From CAZENU01 sp965117035 (GTDB lineage Bacteria; Chloroflexota; Dehalococcoidia; Lucifugimonadales; CAZENU01), in the NCBI GenBank assembly GCA_965117035.1, contig OZ220748.1, forward strand, positions 186,001 through 250,000: a stretch of DNA of 64,000 nucleotides, read 5' to 3'. Each line of letters opens with the position of its first letter. Within the stretch, counting starts at the first letter, position 1. The translations under genes and the position numbers were made by a program. The notes under the pieces are model-generated. The model had not been told where the DNA came from. It searched no databases and saw only the letters and a list, made by a program, of their open reading frames with translations. This document shows, piece by piece, positions 51,671 through 60,092 of this stretch.

Positions 51671-53149
51671 CAGTCCGTCCGAGGATTATCTGACGGTGCT
51701 TGCGGGTCAGCGACAATGGATCGCGACAACTGATTTTGCCGGTTGGCCCGGCCGGGCCACAGATAGCTTGCGAATAGCGCCGTGCTCACTACCCGGCAAA
51801 GTTCCTGATGCGTTGGGCTGGCCCATCGCCCCGTGCTTTCTTGTGCAGATTGCCCCCCAAAGCGGAACAGTTTGAGCAGGTTGTGGCCGGTGCAGATCAG
51901 CGACCATTCGCCGTTCACCTTGTCCAGTCCCAGCAGGAACTGCCGGAATCCCCGGCCCTGCTTGATCTGTCCGAACACCGGCTCGACAGTTTGCATCCGC
52001 AAGCGTAGCGCTCCCGACCCCGGCTGGTCTGTAACTTCCGTCGCATCCGATCCTAGGAGACAGATGGCTGGGTATGCGACCTCGGGGCGCGGGTGGTACA
52101 ACCCGGCCGTGGCGGGTCTGCTCCGAAGCGACGAACGGGTCCACGCCCATACCATAGAGATCGTCGACTGCCTTTGCCGAGTAATAGCCAGCATCGGCGG
52201 ACACTTCTCTGGGAACTGCACCGACGTTGTCGATGGTCTCCTCTATCATCGCCGCAGCCTGTTGCTTATCCGAAGTCTGGTTGGTGGCCCGCGCCGCCAC
52301 GATCACCTGGTGAGCGCTGTCCACCACCGCCTGACAGTTGTACGCTTGCAGGAAGTCCTTTCCTCCAAGTGCGGGCATGATGCGCGACTCGCTATCGGTG
52401 AAGTTACGCTGGGCCTTGTCGTCGGGCACCCCCGGGTGCTTACCACCTTCGGTCTCGGCCTGTTCAGCAGCCGCCTGCGCCTCGGCTTCCAGCGCCGCCA
52501 TCGCTTCCCGTATCTTCTCCAACCGACCCTCTCGAAAGGCCAGCTCCTGGGGCAACTCATCTCCACGCTTGTCTTTGCCATACAGCCGGTCTTCCTCATC
52601 ATCCGCTGCCTGGGCCTGTCGCAACAACTCCGCTACCTCCGCCGCCAACTGCGCTGCCTCCTCCTTCATCCGTTGGTAACTCATCGCCTTATGCTTCGAT
52701 GCGTTGGCCTTGACCTTTGTGCCGTCCAGCGCCACATGCCCCAGCTTCACCAGCCCCGCCTGCTGGCACAACGCCAGTACCTGTATGAACAGGCCCGACA
52801 GCGCATCCAGATTATCCTTGCGAAAGTCGGAGATGGTCCGAAAGTCCGGTGTGTTGTTCGCCGCCAACACCCTGAAGGCGATATCCTCGTGGAGGCGCTG
52901 GGCGATGCGGCGTGAGGACGACACCCCGACGCAGTAGCCGTAGAGCAACACCTTGACCATCATGCGTGGATGATACGGCGGCCCGCCACGACGTTCCCGC
53001 TCGTACCGAGCTGTGACCTCCGACATGTCCAACTGGTCCACCACGTCGGATATGAAGTAGGCCAGATGGTCGTCAGGCAGCCACTCCTGCAACGCCGCTG
53101 GCATCAGCAACTGCTGGTCCGGTTCGTAGGGAAGGTAGGTCTTGCTCAT
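51671..53149 (-). pseudogene. IS1182-type transposase, inactivated by frameshifts
   Basis: The N-terminal 350 or so residues read MSKTYLPYEPDQQLLMPAALQEWLPDDHLAYFI with a DUF772-like domain, catalytic Asp in VALDGTKVKANASKHKAMS and Asp in VSADAGYYSAKAVDDL. The frame then changes twice within about 50 nt: CCTAGGATCGGATG fits SPRDRMRRK if one G is restored, and TACGCTTGCGG fits YALRMQTVEPVF if one base is added. The remaining core (VEPVFGQIKQGRGFRQFL) continues in a shifted frame. No functional protein is expected. Confidence 0.88.
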
Positions 53150-53224
53150 CGACGACTCCCTGCTACTGGGACTGGCAACATCATACCCCCAAACACTCGC
53201 CAGCCGTGATTCTCGGACAGGCTG
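51671..53224 (-). mobile_element. Degenerate insertion sequence next to plsY
   Basis: A 1,554-bp element with imperfect terminal inverted repeats (CAGTCCGTCCGAGGAT at the left, CAGCCTGTCCGAGAAT at the right) and a perfect 4-bp direct repeat CTAG at both ends (51667-51670, 53225-53228). Excision in silico restores the plsY stop followed by GGCGGCAG. It belongs to the same broad family as copies 1 and 2 but is only distantly similar and has decayed. Confidence 0.85.
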
Positions 53225-53489
53225 CTAGGGCGGCAGCAGCACTGTCATCAATCCCGCTCGAACGCCTGCGGCGCGGCATCCACCAATCCCACGTTAGCAG
53301 TAACGGGCCACCGGCTGCCATCAACACCACCGCGGGCCAGAAGAACGAGGAATCCATCGCCATGCGTATCCACCGAAACCACTGGACCGCATCGTCGATA
53401 TACCCAGGCAGTCCGAACAACTCAAGAGCGAGGGAGAGCCATCCGCCTGCCGAGAATAGCGCACCCGCGAGCCTTCGGAGCAATCCCAT
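53181..53489 (-). CDS. Small membrane protein, possibly truncated by the IS
   Basis: Up to 102 residues with two hydrophobic segments (AGGWLSLALELFGLPGYI and SSFFWPAVVLMAAGGPLLLTW). The last 15 or so codons lie inside the IS, so the original C-terminus may be lost. The ATG at 53489 lacks a clear ribosome-binding site. I recognise no family; the hydrophobic profile makes a real gene plausible. Confidence 0.45.
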   Translation of the reverse strand: MGLLRRLAGALFSAGGWLSLALELFGLPGYIDDAVQWFRWIRMAMDSSFFWPAVVLMAAGGPLLLTWDWWMPRRRRSSGIDDSAAAALAACPRITAGECLGV

Positions 53490-53564
53490 GTCGGGCGCAT
53501 GGTATGGCTCTTCCTGATCCGTGGCAAGGGCATGATCCCCGTTCGAAGTCGAGGGGCCCCGGGT

Positions 53565-54359
53565 CTAGGCGCGTTCGACCATGTCGCGGAGGGCCTTTGA
53601 GTTCTCCTGCCACCAGGCGTAGAGGATCAGCAGGTCTGAGCCGAGGCTGAAGTGGCGGACGCCCAGGTCGATGAGCGGCGCGGCGTCCTCGACGCTGCGG
53701 AGCTCCGCGCGGGGCTGCACGCCCATCTCCAGCGCCCGGCTGTAGACGCGGTCGCGCACCTTGGTGATCTCGGGGCCCCGCGCCTCGCCGGGCTTGCCGA
53801 TGCTCATCGAGTAGTCGCTGCCGCCGAAGATGACCATGTCGACGCCGGGCACGGCCAGGATCTCGTCGAGGTTCTCGACTGCCTCGCGCTTCTCTATCAT
53901 GAGCACGACGACTATGTCGTCGAGCGCCTGCACGTACTCGGGGCTTGCGCCGTCGAGGATGAACCGGGCGAACCTGCGGGCGGCCGCACCGTACGTGCCG
54001 CCGGTCCCGGGCGTCTCGGCGCGGACGGCTGAGACGCACTCCCTGGCGTCGTCGGCGTTGCGGACGTCGGCGAAGTTGATGCTCTGGAACCCGGAGCCGA
54101 TGCCCCGCTGGGCGAGGAACGTTCGCGGCTCCTGGTCGACCTTGAGCATGGCGGTGAAGCCTTCGAACCGGTCGACGGCTCGGCCGATCTCGTCGAGCAT
54201 CGGCAGGTCGTAGGCGGTGTACTCGCCCTGGAACTCGACGTAGTCGAAGCAGCCTGAGTGGCCGATGAGCTCGACGGCGTTCGGCCATGGCGAGGCCACC
54301 TGGGTGCCGAGAGTCGGCTCGCCCGCGTTCAGCTTTTCCCTGAATCCGTTCGGTCGCAT
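53565..54359 (-). CDS. HpcH/HpaI aldolase family protein
   Basis: A 264-residue TIM-barrel aldolase: GTQVASPWPNAVELIGHSGCFDYVEFQGEYTAYDL, VVLMIEKREAVENLDEILAVPGVDMVIFGGSDYSMSIG. The catalytic metal would be held by Glu in MIEK and Asp in GGSDYS. It probably cleaves a 2-oxo-3-hydroxy acid to pyruvate-type products. ATG start with GGGAGG 8 nt upstream; the next upstream start is not supported. Confidence 0.85.
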   Translation of the reverse strand: MRPNGFREKLNAGEPTLGTQVASPWPNAVELIGHSGCFDYVEFQGEYTAYDLPMLDEIGRAVDRFEGFTAMLKVDQEPRTFLAQRGIGSGFQSINFADVRNADDARECVSAVRAETPGTGGTYGAAARRFARFILDGASPEYVQALDDIVVVLMIEKREAVENLDEILAVPGVDMVIFGGSDYSMSIGKPGEARGPEITKVRDRVYSRALEMGVQPRAELRSVEDAAPLIDLGVRHFSLGSDLLILYAWWQENSKALRDMVERA

Positions 54360-54598
54360 TCGATTGCCTCCCTGTGGATGAGTTGTCTGTGCCGAGGTAC
54401 GCGCTGCCAAAGGGCGCCGCTAGGGCTCCCAGATCGTCGTGGCTCGAGCGCCTTCCAGTCGCCGAGCAGCCCGACCGCCGCGTGCCGGCCGGTGGAGGAC
54501 TCGGTGACGCCCACCGTCAGCCGTCCGTCCGGGAGTTTCGCGGGCGGCGGCCACGGGACGCAGAAGCCGTCCGGCCTGTGGAGGGCCACGTGTTCCAT
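54329..54598 (-). pseudogene. Possible gene fragment
   Basis: An 89-residue frame from ATG 54598 reads MEHVALHRPDGFCVPWPPPAKLPDGRLTVGVTE-like sequence, which looks like the beginning of a beta-propeller (sialidase-type) protein. It then loses recognisable sequence and overlaps the start of the aldolase gene. It may be a truncated remnant; a MITE lies just upstream of its start. Low confidence. Confidence 0.25.
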
Positions 54599-54607
54599 CG
54601 GCGGCAC

Positions 54608-54632
54608 GTCCCGCCGCCGCGAGCGGCGGGAC
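54608..54632. repeat. Perfect 10-bp-stem hairpin
   Basis: GTCCCGCCGC (54608-54617) pairs with GCGGCGGGAC (54623-54632) around loop CGCGA. It sits 10 bp upstream of the MITE and could be a terminator-like or structural element; there is no T-run. Confidence 0.55.
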
Positions 54633-54641
54633 TCATTCCGG

Positions 54642-54763
54642 GAGACCTTTGCGTAACTCCCCTCGCGGGGAGACAACCCGGTGGAGGCGCGCCGATTTCG
54701 TACCTGAGAGCCCCCGCCCCTGGGTTCCCGCCTTCGCGGGAATGACGGTTGTGCAAAGGTCTC
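54642..54763. mobile_element. 122-bp MITE with 6-bp target duplication
   Basis: The ends are inverted repeats GAGACCTTTGCGTAAC and (reverse complement of the right end) GAGACCTTTGCACAAC, 14 of 16 identical. A perfect direct repeat TTCCGG abuts both ends (54636-54641, 54764-54769). Inside are hairpins CTCCCCTCGCGGGGAG (54657-54672) and TTCCCGCCTTCGCGGGAA (54725-54742) and no coding capacity. It is a non-autonomous element; its parent transposase is not in this window. Confidence 0.82.
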
Positions 54764-54789
54764 TTCCGGCGGGAGTCGCGGGCCCCAGC

Positions 54790-55638
54790 TTAGACGCCGC
54801 CCGGCGAGAGCTGCAGCTTCAGGGGGCCCTGCCGCTCGCCGACCAGCTCGCCCGCGCCGAGGATGTGGCCGTCCATCGCCTCGAGGAGCTGCTGCCGGGT
54901 CGCTCCGGGGGCGAGATCGAGCACGACGTCCAGCGCGTAGATCTCGAAGTTGTACTTCTCGATCTCCTGCTTGGGGTTGGAGCCGCCGCCGGGGACGGAG
55001 GCGTGCCTGCTGATGAGCGGCGGCGGACACGGCCCGAGGTATCCGACCACTCCGACGCTGTTCAGGCCCTGCCTGGCGCCGTTCTCCAGCGTCGGGTCTT
55101 CCTTGATGCCCTCTTCCAGTCCGGTCAGGTCTGCCGGCAGGTTCCATATCAGCCAGTGGACCCAGGCCTCGTCGGACGCCTGCGCCTCGGTGCTGTGCAC
55201 GATAAGCGCGAAGCTCTGCGTGCCCTCGGGAACGTCCGCCCAGTCGAGCGGGGGCGAAAGGTTCTGCGCGTCCGAGCCAGTCAGGTTGCCGCGGGCGAAC
55301 ATCTCCCCGGCCTTGTCGGACTGGCCGGACCTGTCGACCTTGCCACCGATGCAGGTGGCCTTCTTGGGGATGCGCCGCTTCTCGTTGAAGACGGGGCTGG
55401 TGAAGGTGATGCTGAGCTCGACCTGCTGGGTGAACTGCTGCTGCAGCGAATAGCCTTCCGCCGCGGGCTCGCCGGCGGAGCCGTCAGACTCCGAAGCGGC
55501 CGCCGCGGCCGGAGCGGAATCGCCGGCGCCGCCCCCAGCTCCCTCGGCGGACTCCTCATCGCCCGAACATCCGGCGAAGACGAGAGCTACGAGCATCAGG
55601 GTAATCGGTACGATCAGGAGCGTTCGAAGGCGGTACAT
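54790..55638 (-). CDS. PEBP-family (YbhB/YbcL) lipoprotein, paralogue 1
   Basis: A 282-residue predicted lipoprotein: hydrophobic signal LLIVPITLMLVALVFAGCS with lipobox and Cys near residue 25, then a low-complexity Ala/Gly/Ser/Asp linker, then a phosphatidylethanolamine-binding-protein fold (NLSPPLDWADVPEGTQSFALIVH, EAWVHWLIWNLPADL, YLGPCPPP, YNFEIYALDVVLDL). Likely anchored at the outer face of the membrane. ATG with GGAGGTTTTT upstream. A second such gene is at 59228. Confidence 0.87.
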   Translation of the reverse strand: MYRLRTLLIVPITLMLVALVFAGCSGDEESAEGAGGGAGDSAPAAAAASESDGSAGEPAAEGYSLQQQFTQQVELSITFTSPVFNEKRRIPKKATCIGGKVDRSGQSDKAGEMFARGNLTGSDAQNLSPPLDWADVPEGTQSFALIVHSTEAQASDEAWVHWLIWNLPADLTGLEEGIKEDPTLENGARQGLNSVGVVGYLGPCPPPLISRHASVPGGGSNPKQEIEKYNFEIYALDVVLDLAPGATRQQLLEAMDGHILGAGELVGERQGPLKLQLSPGGV

Positions 55639-55790
55639 GGAAAAACCTCCAGCCGGATCGTTGCCTCTGCAGGTGCCTGGGCCCGGATTATATCGCCATT
55701 GCGGCGTGAGCGCGAGACCGGGGGATGCTTCTGATAGAATCGCCGGGCGCGCGGACACGCCGCACCGCCGACCGGCCAGGGGAGGGTCTC

Positions 55791-56645
55791 ATGCTCGACT
55801 TGGGCATCGTCGACACGCACGTCCACCTCTGGGACGTCGGCAGGCTCAGGTATCCGTGGCTGGACGATATACCACTGCTGGACCGGCCATACCTGCCGGC
55901 GGACTTCCGCGCCGCCCACGGCGACATCCAGGTGGACAAGATCGTCTTCCTGCAGGCGGAGGTGGAGACGACCCAGTTCCTCGACGAGGCGCGGTGGGTG
56001 GCGTCGCTGGCGGAGGAGGAGACGCGGCTGGCCGGCATGGTGCCGTGGGCGCCCCTGGAAGACGGCGACAGGGCGGCCGACGCCCTGGACCGGCTGGCCG
56101 AAATTCCGCAGGTCAAGGGAGTCCGGCGGATCATCCAGTTCGAGCCCGACCTCGAGTTCTGTGTTCAGCCCGACTTCGTGCGCGGCGTGCGGTTGCTGGA
56201 GCGATACGGCTTCAGCTTCGACCTCTGCATCTCGCACGCGCAGCTCGCCAACACGATCGAGCTGGTGCGCCGGTGCCCGAATATCGAGTTCGTGCTGGAC
56301 CACATCGGCAAGCCGGATATCGCGGCCGGCCTGATGGAGCCGTGGAAGCGGGATCTGTCCGAGCTGGCGCGGATTCCGAACGTGCGCTGCAAGCTGTCCG
56401 GCATCGTGACCGAGGCCGACCACGAGGCGTGGACGCCGGACGACCTGAGGCCCTACATCGACCACGTGGTCGAGAGCTTCGGGTTCGGCCGCGTGATGTT
56501 CGGCGGCGACTGGCCGGTCGTGCTGAACGCGTCGCCGTACGTCCGCTGGGTCGAGACGCTCGCGGGGGCGCTCGCCGGGTCGTCCGAGAGCGAGATGCGC
56601 CGGGCCTTTCGGGACAACGCCATCGACTTCTACCGGCTGGACTGA
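55791..56645 (+). CDS. Amidohydrolase family TIM-barrel hydrolase, second copy
   Basis: A 284-residue PF04909-type hydrolase (IVDTHVHLWD, VLDHIGKPDI, VMFGGDWPVVLNAS). Motifs match lactonase- and L-fuconolactonase-like enzymes. It is a paralogue of the protein at 31493. It starts with ATG after GGGGAGGG and is followed 10 nt later by a TPP enzyme, suggesting a two-step pathway. Confidence 0.88.
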   Translation: MLDLGIVDTHVHLWDVGRLRYPWLDDIPLLDRPYLPADFRAAHGDIQVDKIVFLQAEVETTQFLDEARWVASLAEEETRLAGMVPWAPLEDGDRAADALDRLAEIPQVKGVRRIIQFEPDLEFCVQPDFVRGVRLLERYGFSFDLCISHAQLANTIELVRRCPNIEFVLDHIGKPDIAAGLMEPWKRDLSELARIPNVRCKLSGIVTEADHEAWTPDDLRPYIDHVVESFGFGRVMFGGDWPVVLNASPYVRWVETLAGALAGSSESEMRRAFRDNAIDFYRLD

Positions 56646-56655
56646 GGACCCGCCC

Positions 56656-58314
56656 ATGCCGCGTATTACGGGCAACAGGTTCATCGCGGAGACGCTGGCG
56701 GGGTACGGCGTCGACCACGTCTTCTTCGTGCCGGCGGGCACGTACAGGATGTTGGCGGCGATGGAGGGCCTCGGCATCCGGCGGATACTGGCCCACGCCG
56801 AGAAGGCGGCGGCGTACATGGCCGACGGCTACGCGCGTGCGAGCGGCCGCCCCGGCGTCGTGCTGTCGCAGTCGAGCCCCGGCGCGAACAACCTGGCCGC
56901 CGGGCTGGGCGACCCCTACGTCGGCGCGAGCCCGGTCATCGCGATCACCACGGCGCGGGCGCCCGAGGAGCGATACCGCCACGCCTACCAGGAGCTCGAC
57001 CAGATGCCCTTCTTCGGGCCGGTGACCAAGTTCAGCGCATCCGTCGACCGCGTCGACCGGATTCCCGACCTGCTGCGGCAGGCCTTCCGGGAGGTGACGA
57101 CCGGGACCCCGCGGCCCGCGCACCTGGACATTCTCACCGACATCGCCGACGAGGAGGCCGACCTGGAGGTCGTCGTCGAGGACGCCTTCCGGCGCCTGCC
57201 CGCGTTTCGGCAGGAGCCGGACGCCGCCAGCGTCGCGGCCGCGGCGGAGGCGCTCGAAGCCGCCGAGCGTCCGGCGATAGTGGCGGGCGGCGGCGTCATC
57301 GCGTCCGAGGCGTGGGCGGAGTTAGTCGAGCTCGCAGAGATGCGGTCGATACCGGTGGCGACGTCGTTGAACGGCAAGGGCGCGATCGCCGCGAGCCACC
57401 CGCTGTCAGTCGGGGTCTGCGGTCTCTACTCGCGGTCGAGCGCGAACCGCATCGTAGGCTCGGCGGACCTGGTGCTGTTCGTCGGCAGCCAGACGGGCGG
57501 GCAGGTGACGAATAGCTGGACGGTGCCCCCGATCGGCACGCCGGTCATACAGATCGACGTCGAGCCGCAGGAGCTGGGGCGAAACTACCCGAACACGCTG
57601 GGACTGCCGGGCGACGCGAAGGCCACCCTGCGGCGGCTGATCGCCGCGCTCGAGCCGGGCGCGCCGTCGGAGCAGTGGCTTTCGGAGACGCGGATGGCCG
57701 TGGATGAGTACCGTGCCAGCGTGGCCGACCGGCGGGCGTCGGACGCGGCGCCGCTGCGGCCCGAGCGCGTCATCGCGGAGATGGAGGCGGCGCTGCCGGA
57801 CGACGCTCTGCTGGTATCGGACACGGGCCACGCCGGCATCTGGACCGGCGCGGTGATGGACCTCGACAGGTCTGGCCGCACCTACGTCAGGGCGGCAGGC
57901 TCGCTGGGCTGGGGCCTTCCCGCGGCGATAGGCGCCAAGTGCGCCGTGCCGGCCCGGCCCGTCGTGTGCTTCACCGGCGATGGCGGCTTCTGGTACCACT
58001 TCGGCGAGCTGGAGACGGCCGTGCGATACGGGATTCCCACGGTGACGGTCGTCAACAACAACAGCTCGATGAACCAGGAGACGCAGGGCATCGAGATGGC
58101 GTACGACGGCTCTCCGCCCAGCTACGAGCTGATGACGTTCAACGACGTCGACTTCGCGCGGCTGGCGGAAGACCTGGGCTGCTTCGGCGCGCGAGTGGAG
58201 CGGCCGGACCAGGTACGGCCGGCGCTGGAGGCGGCGCTGGCCTCGGGCAGGCCCGCCGTCGTGGACGTCGTGACAGACCGGACCGTGCTGCCGCCGCCGC
58301 CCGTCGTCCCGTGA
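56656..58314 (+). CDS. Thiamine-diphosphate-dependent enzyme
   Basis: A 552-residue acetolactate-synthase/benzoylformate-decarboxylase-like protein. The catalytic Glu is Glu49 (ILAHAEKAAAYMADGYARAS); the PP domain has GDG at 441 (GDGGFWYHFGELETAVRYG) and NNNSSMNQ. It may decarboxylate or ligate a 2-oxo acid produced by the neighbouring pathway. Together with the amidohydrolase and the following unknown gene it forms a same-strand run. Confidence 0.88.
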   Translation: MPRITGNRFIAETLAGYGVDHVFFVPAGTYRMLAAMEGLGIRRILAHAEKAAAYMADGYARASGRPGVVLSQSSPGANNLAAGLGDPYVGASPVIAITTARAPEERYRHAYQELDQMPFFGPVTKFSASVDRVDRIPDLLRQAFREVTTGTPRPAHLDILTDIADEEADLEVVVEDAFRRLPAFRQEPDAASVAAAAEALEAAERPAIVAGGGVIASEAWAELVELAEMRSIPVATSLNGKGAIAASHPLSVGVCGLYSRSSANRIVGSADLVLFVGSQTGGQVTNSWTVPPIGTPVIQIDVEPQELGRNYPNTLGLPGDAKATLRRLIAALEPGAPSEQWLSETRMAVDEYRASVADRRASDAAPLRPERVIAEMEAALPDDALLVSDTGHAGIWTGAVMDLDRSGRTYVRAAGSLGWGLPAAIGAKCAVPARPVVCFTGDGGFWYHFGELETAVRYGIPTVTVVNNNSSMNQETQGIEMAYDGSPPSYELMTFNDVDFARLAEDLGCFGARVERPDQVRPALEAALASGRPAVVDVVTDRTVLPPPPVVP

Positions 58315-58329
58315 CCGCGTGGGGACGCC

Positions 58330-59145
58330 ATGCCCGGGCTGACGCTGAAGCTGGACTACGAGGACGAGTTCATCCCCGCCGTCTCCCCGAAGGGCGGAGC
58401 GCCGAACCGCTCGACGCCGACCACGCAGGTGCTCGTGACGGTCGAGGAGTGGCCCGGCAACGTATTCCGCCTGTGGGCCCCGGAGAACGTCGGATTGCTG
58501 TGGCACAACTGGCGCGACGGCGGGACGCGGCAGGAGTTCTCGCGCTCAGACGGCGGCCTGTTGTGGCGTGAGAAGGGCGAGAGCGGTTGGACCGCGGAGG
58601 TCAGGCTGCTCCCGCGCGGCGCCGTGCTGGCGATCGAGACACGCGTCCACAACGGGTCGGACGCGGCGCTGCCGTACGTATCGTCGGCCAACTGCGTGCA
58701 GTTCAGGCGGGCGCCCGACTTCGCGTGCGACGACTTCTCACGCATCAGGATCCGGGTCGACGGGGAGTGGACGTCGCTGGCCTCGCTCCGGCCGGGCTCC
58801 GACTATCCGCACTACCTGAGCTCGGCTATCGTCGACCACGACGGCCGGGTCGGATGGGGCGGCAACCTGAGTCACCTGTTCGAGCAGGTGCGGTCCGACC
58901 ATCCGCTGATGGCGTGCGTCTCGAAGGACGGGCGGCGGGCGGTGGCTACCGCGTCGGCCGACTACGAGCACGTGTTCCACAACCGCGCCAACCCGGAGCT
59001 GCTGTGCATCCACAGCGCCCAGAGGCCGGTGCCGGAGCTGGCGCCGGGCCGGACGGCCGCTCTCACCCAGCACGTCTACTTCGTGGAGGACGGAATCCAG
59101 GAGTGCGTCGAGGCGTTCGAGGCGGCCCGGCCGCCGGAGGCATAG
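58330..59145 (+). CDS. Hypothetical protein (mutarotase-like beta-rich)
   Basis: A 271-residue protein with no family I can name. Visible pieces include VTVEEWPGNVFRLWAPENVG, LWHNWRDGG and DHPLMACVSKDGRRAVA. The many beta strands and aromatic residues suggest a galactose-mutarotase or DUF-type beta-sandwich, as in the DUF6807 gene at 26.8 kb. It starts 16 nt after the TPP gene and is likely cotranscribed. Function unknown. Confidence 0.72.
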   Translation: MPGLTLKLDYEDEFIPAVSPKGGAPNRSTPTTQVLVTVEEWPGNVFRLWAPENVGLLWHNWRDGGTRQEFSRSDGGLLWREKGESGWTAEVRLLPRGAVLAIETRVHNGSDAALPYVSSANCVQFRRAPDFACDDFSRIRIRVDGEWTSLASLRPGSDYPHYLSSAIVDHDGRVGWGGNLSHLFEQVRSDHPLMACVSKDGRRAVATASADYEHVFHNRANPELLCIHSAQRPVPELAPGRTAALTQHVYFVEDGIQECVEAFEAARPPEA

Positions 59146-59164
59146 CCTGCGCGGGCCGCGGCAC

Positions 59165-59193
59165 TTGACAGTTAAGGTCGAACACGTTTGAAT
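59165..59193 (+). promoter_or_regulatory. Promoter of the second PEBP lipoprotein
   Basis: A perfect TTGACA (59165-59170) followed by 17 nt and TTGAAT (59188-59193), a 4-of-6 match to TATAAT. It lies 35 nt before the GTG start codon. Confidence 0.55.
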
Positions 59194-59227
59194 CGGTAGA
59201 CTATCCATGCTTGTTGGGAGGTGGCCG

Positions 59228-60067
59228 GTGAAAGACAAGACAGGCTTTCTGCTGATGTTCGCCGCTCTGCTGGCGGCGGTGGCGATTGGCTGCTCCAGCG
59301 GCGACGGCGAAGAGACGGGAGGCGGCGAGGGCGGCGCCGCGCCTGCCGCGGCATCGTCCGACGATGGCGGAGAGGCCGCGCTGGAGGCTTCGCTGTACGA
59401 ATACAAGCTGACCCAGGAGGTGGACTTCTCCACCATAGAGGTCACCAGCGACAGGATCACCCGGATCAGGCGCATCGGTCTGGAGTACAGCTGCGCCACG
59501 GAGCGCAGTCCGGTGGGGTTCGAGTTCGGCCAGAACCTGTCGCCGCCGCTGACCTGGACCGGCGTCCCCGCCGAAGCGAAGAGCCTCGTGCTCGTCGTGA
59601 CCGGCACCGACAACCTCCTGCCCGTGGCGGACGCGCAGGCCGGGTCCAAGGCGAACGAGTTCGTTCCGCCGTACCCCGAGCCGCTGCGGGTGCACTGGAT
59701 CATGTGGAACATTCCGCCCACGGTGACGGAGCTGCCGGAGGCGATCGCGACGACGACCGAGGCGACCTCCGTCGGGCCGACGGCGCGCCAGGGAATGAAC
59801 TACGAGGGCCTGCCAGGCTGGTCCGGGCCGTGCCCGAACCCCATCGGGCTCGCCAGGGAGTACAAGGCCACGCAGGGAGGGTACAACTACACGTACGGCG
59901 CGCCGATGCGGGGCATCGACGACTTCTTCTTCCGGGTCTACGCGCTGGACAAGGAGCTCGACCTCGGACCCGAGACGACCAAGGACGCTCTCCTGGAGGC
60001 AATAGACGGCAGCATCATCGCCGCGGGCGAGCTGAACGGGAAGTACGCCCAGCGCAGGAAGTTCTAG
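59228..60067 (+). CDS. PEBP-family lipoprotein, paralogue 2
   Basis: A 279-residue lipoprotein (signal LLMFAALLAAVAIGCSS, Cys about residue 22), then an acidic linker and a PEBP domain (QNLSPPLTWTGVPAEAKSLVLVV, LRVHWIMWNIPPTV, GWSGPCPNP, YNYTYGA). It shares layout with paralogue 1 at 54790. The GTG at 59228 follows GGGAGG at 6 nt; the ATG at 59207 lacks one. Confidence 0.87.
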   Translation: MKDKTGFLLMFAALLAAVAIGCSSGDGEETGGGEGGAAPAAASSDDGGEAALEASLYEYKLTQEVDFSTIEVTSDRITRIRRIGLEYSCATERSPVGFEFGQNLSPPLTWTGVPAEAKSLVLVVTGTDNLLPVADAQAGSKANEFVPPYPEPLRVHWIMWNIPPTVTELPEAIATTTEATSVGPTARQGMNYEGLPGWSGPCPNPIGLAREYKATQGGYNYTYGAPMRGIDDFFFRVYALDKELDLGPETTKDALLEAIDGSIIAAGELNGKYAQRRKF

Positions 60068-60092
60068 ACCGGCGGCAGGGACGGCCGCTCCG

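Noticed and set aside
53565..54359. Longer start at 54410 for the aldolase
   Set aside because: The ATG at 54359 has a good ribosome-binding site and the family N-terminus.
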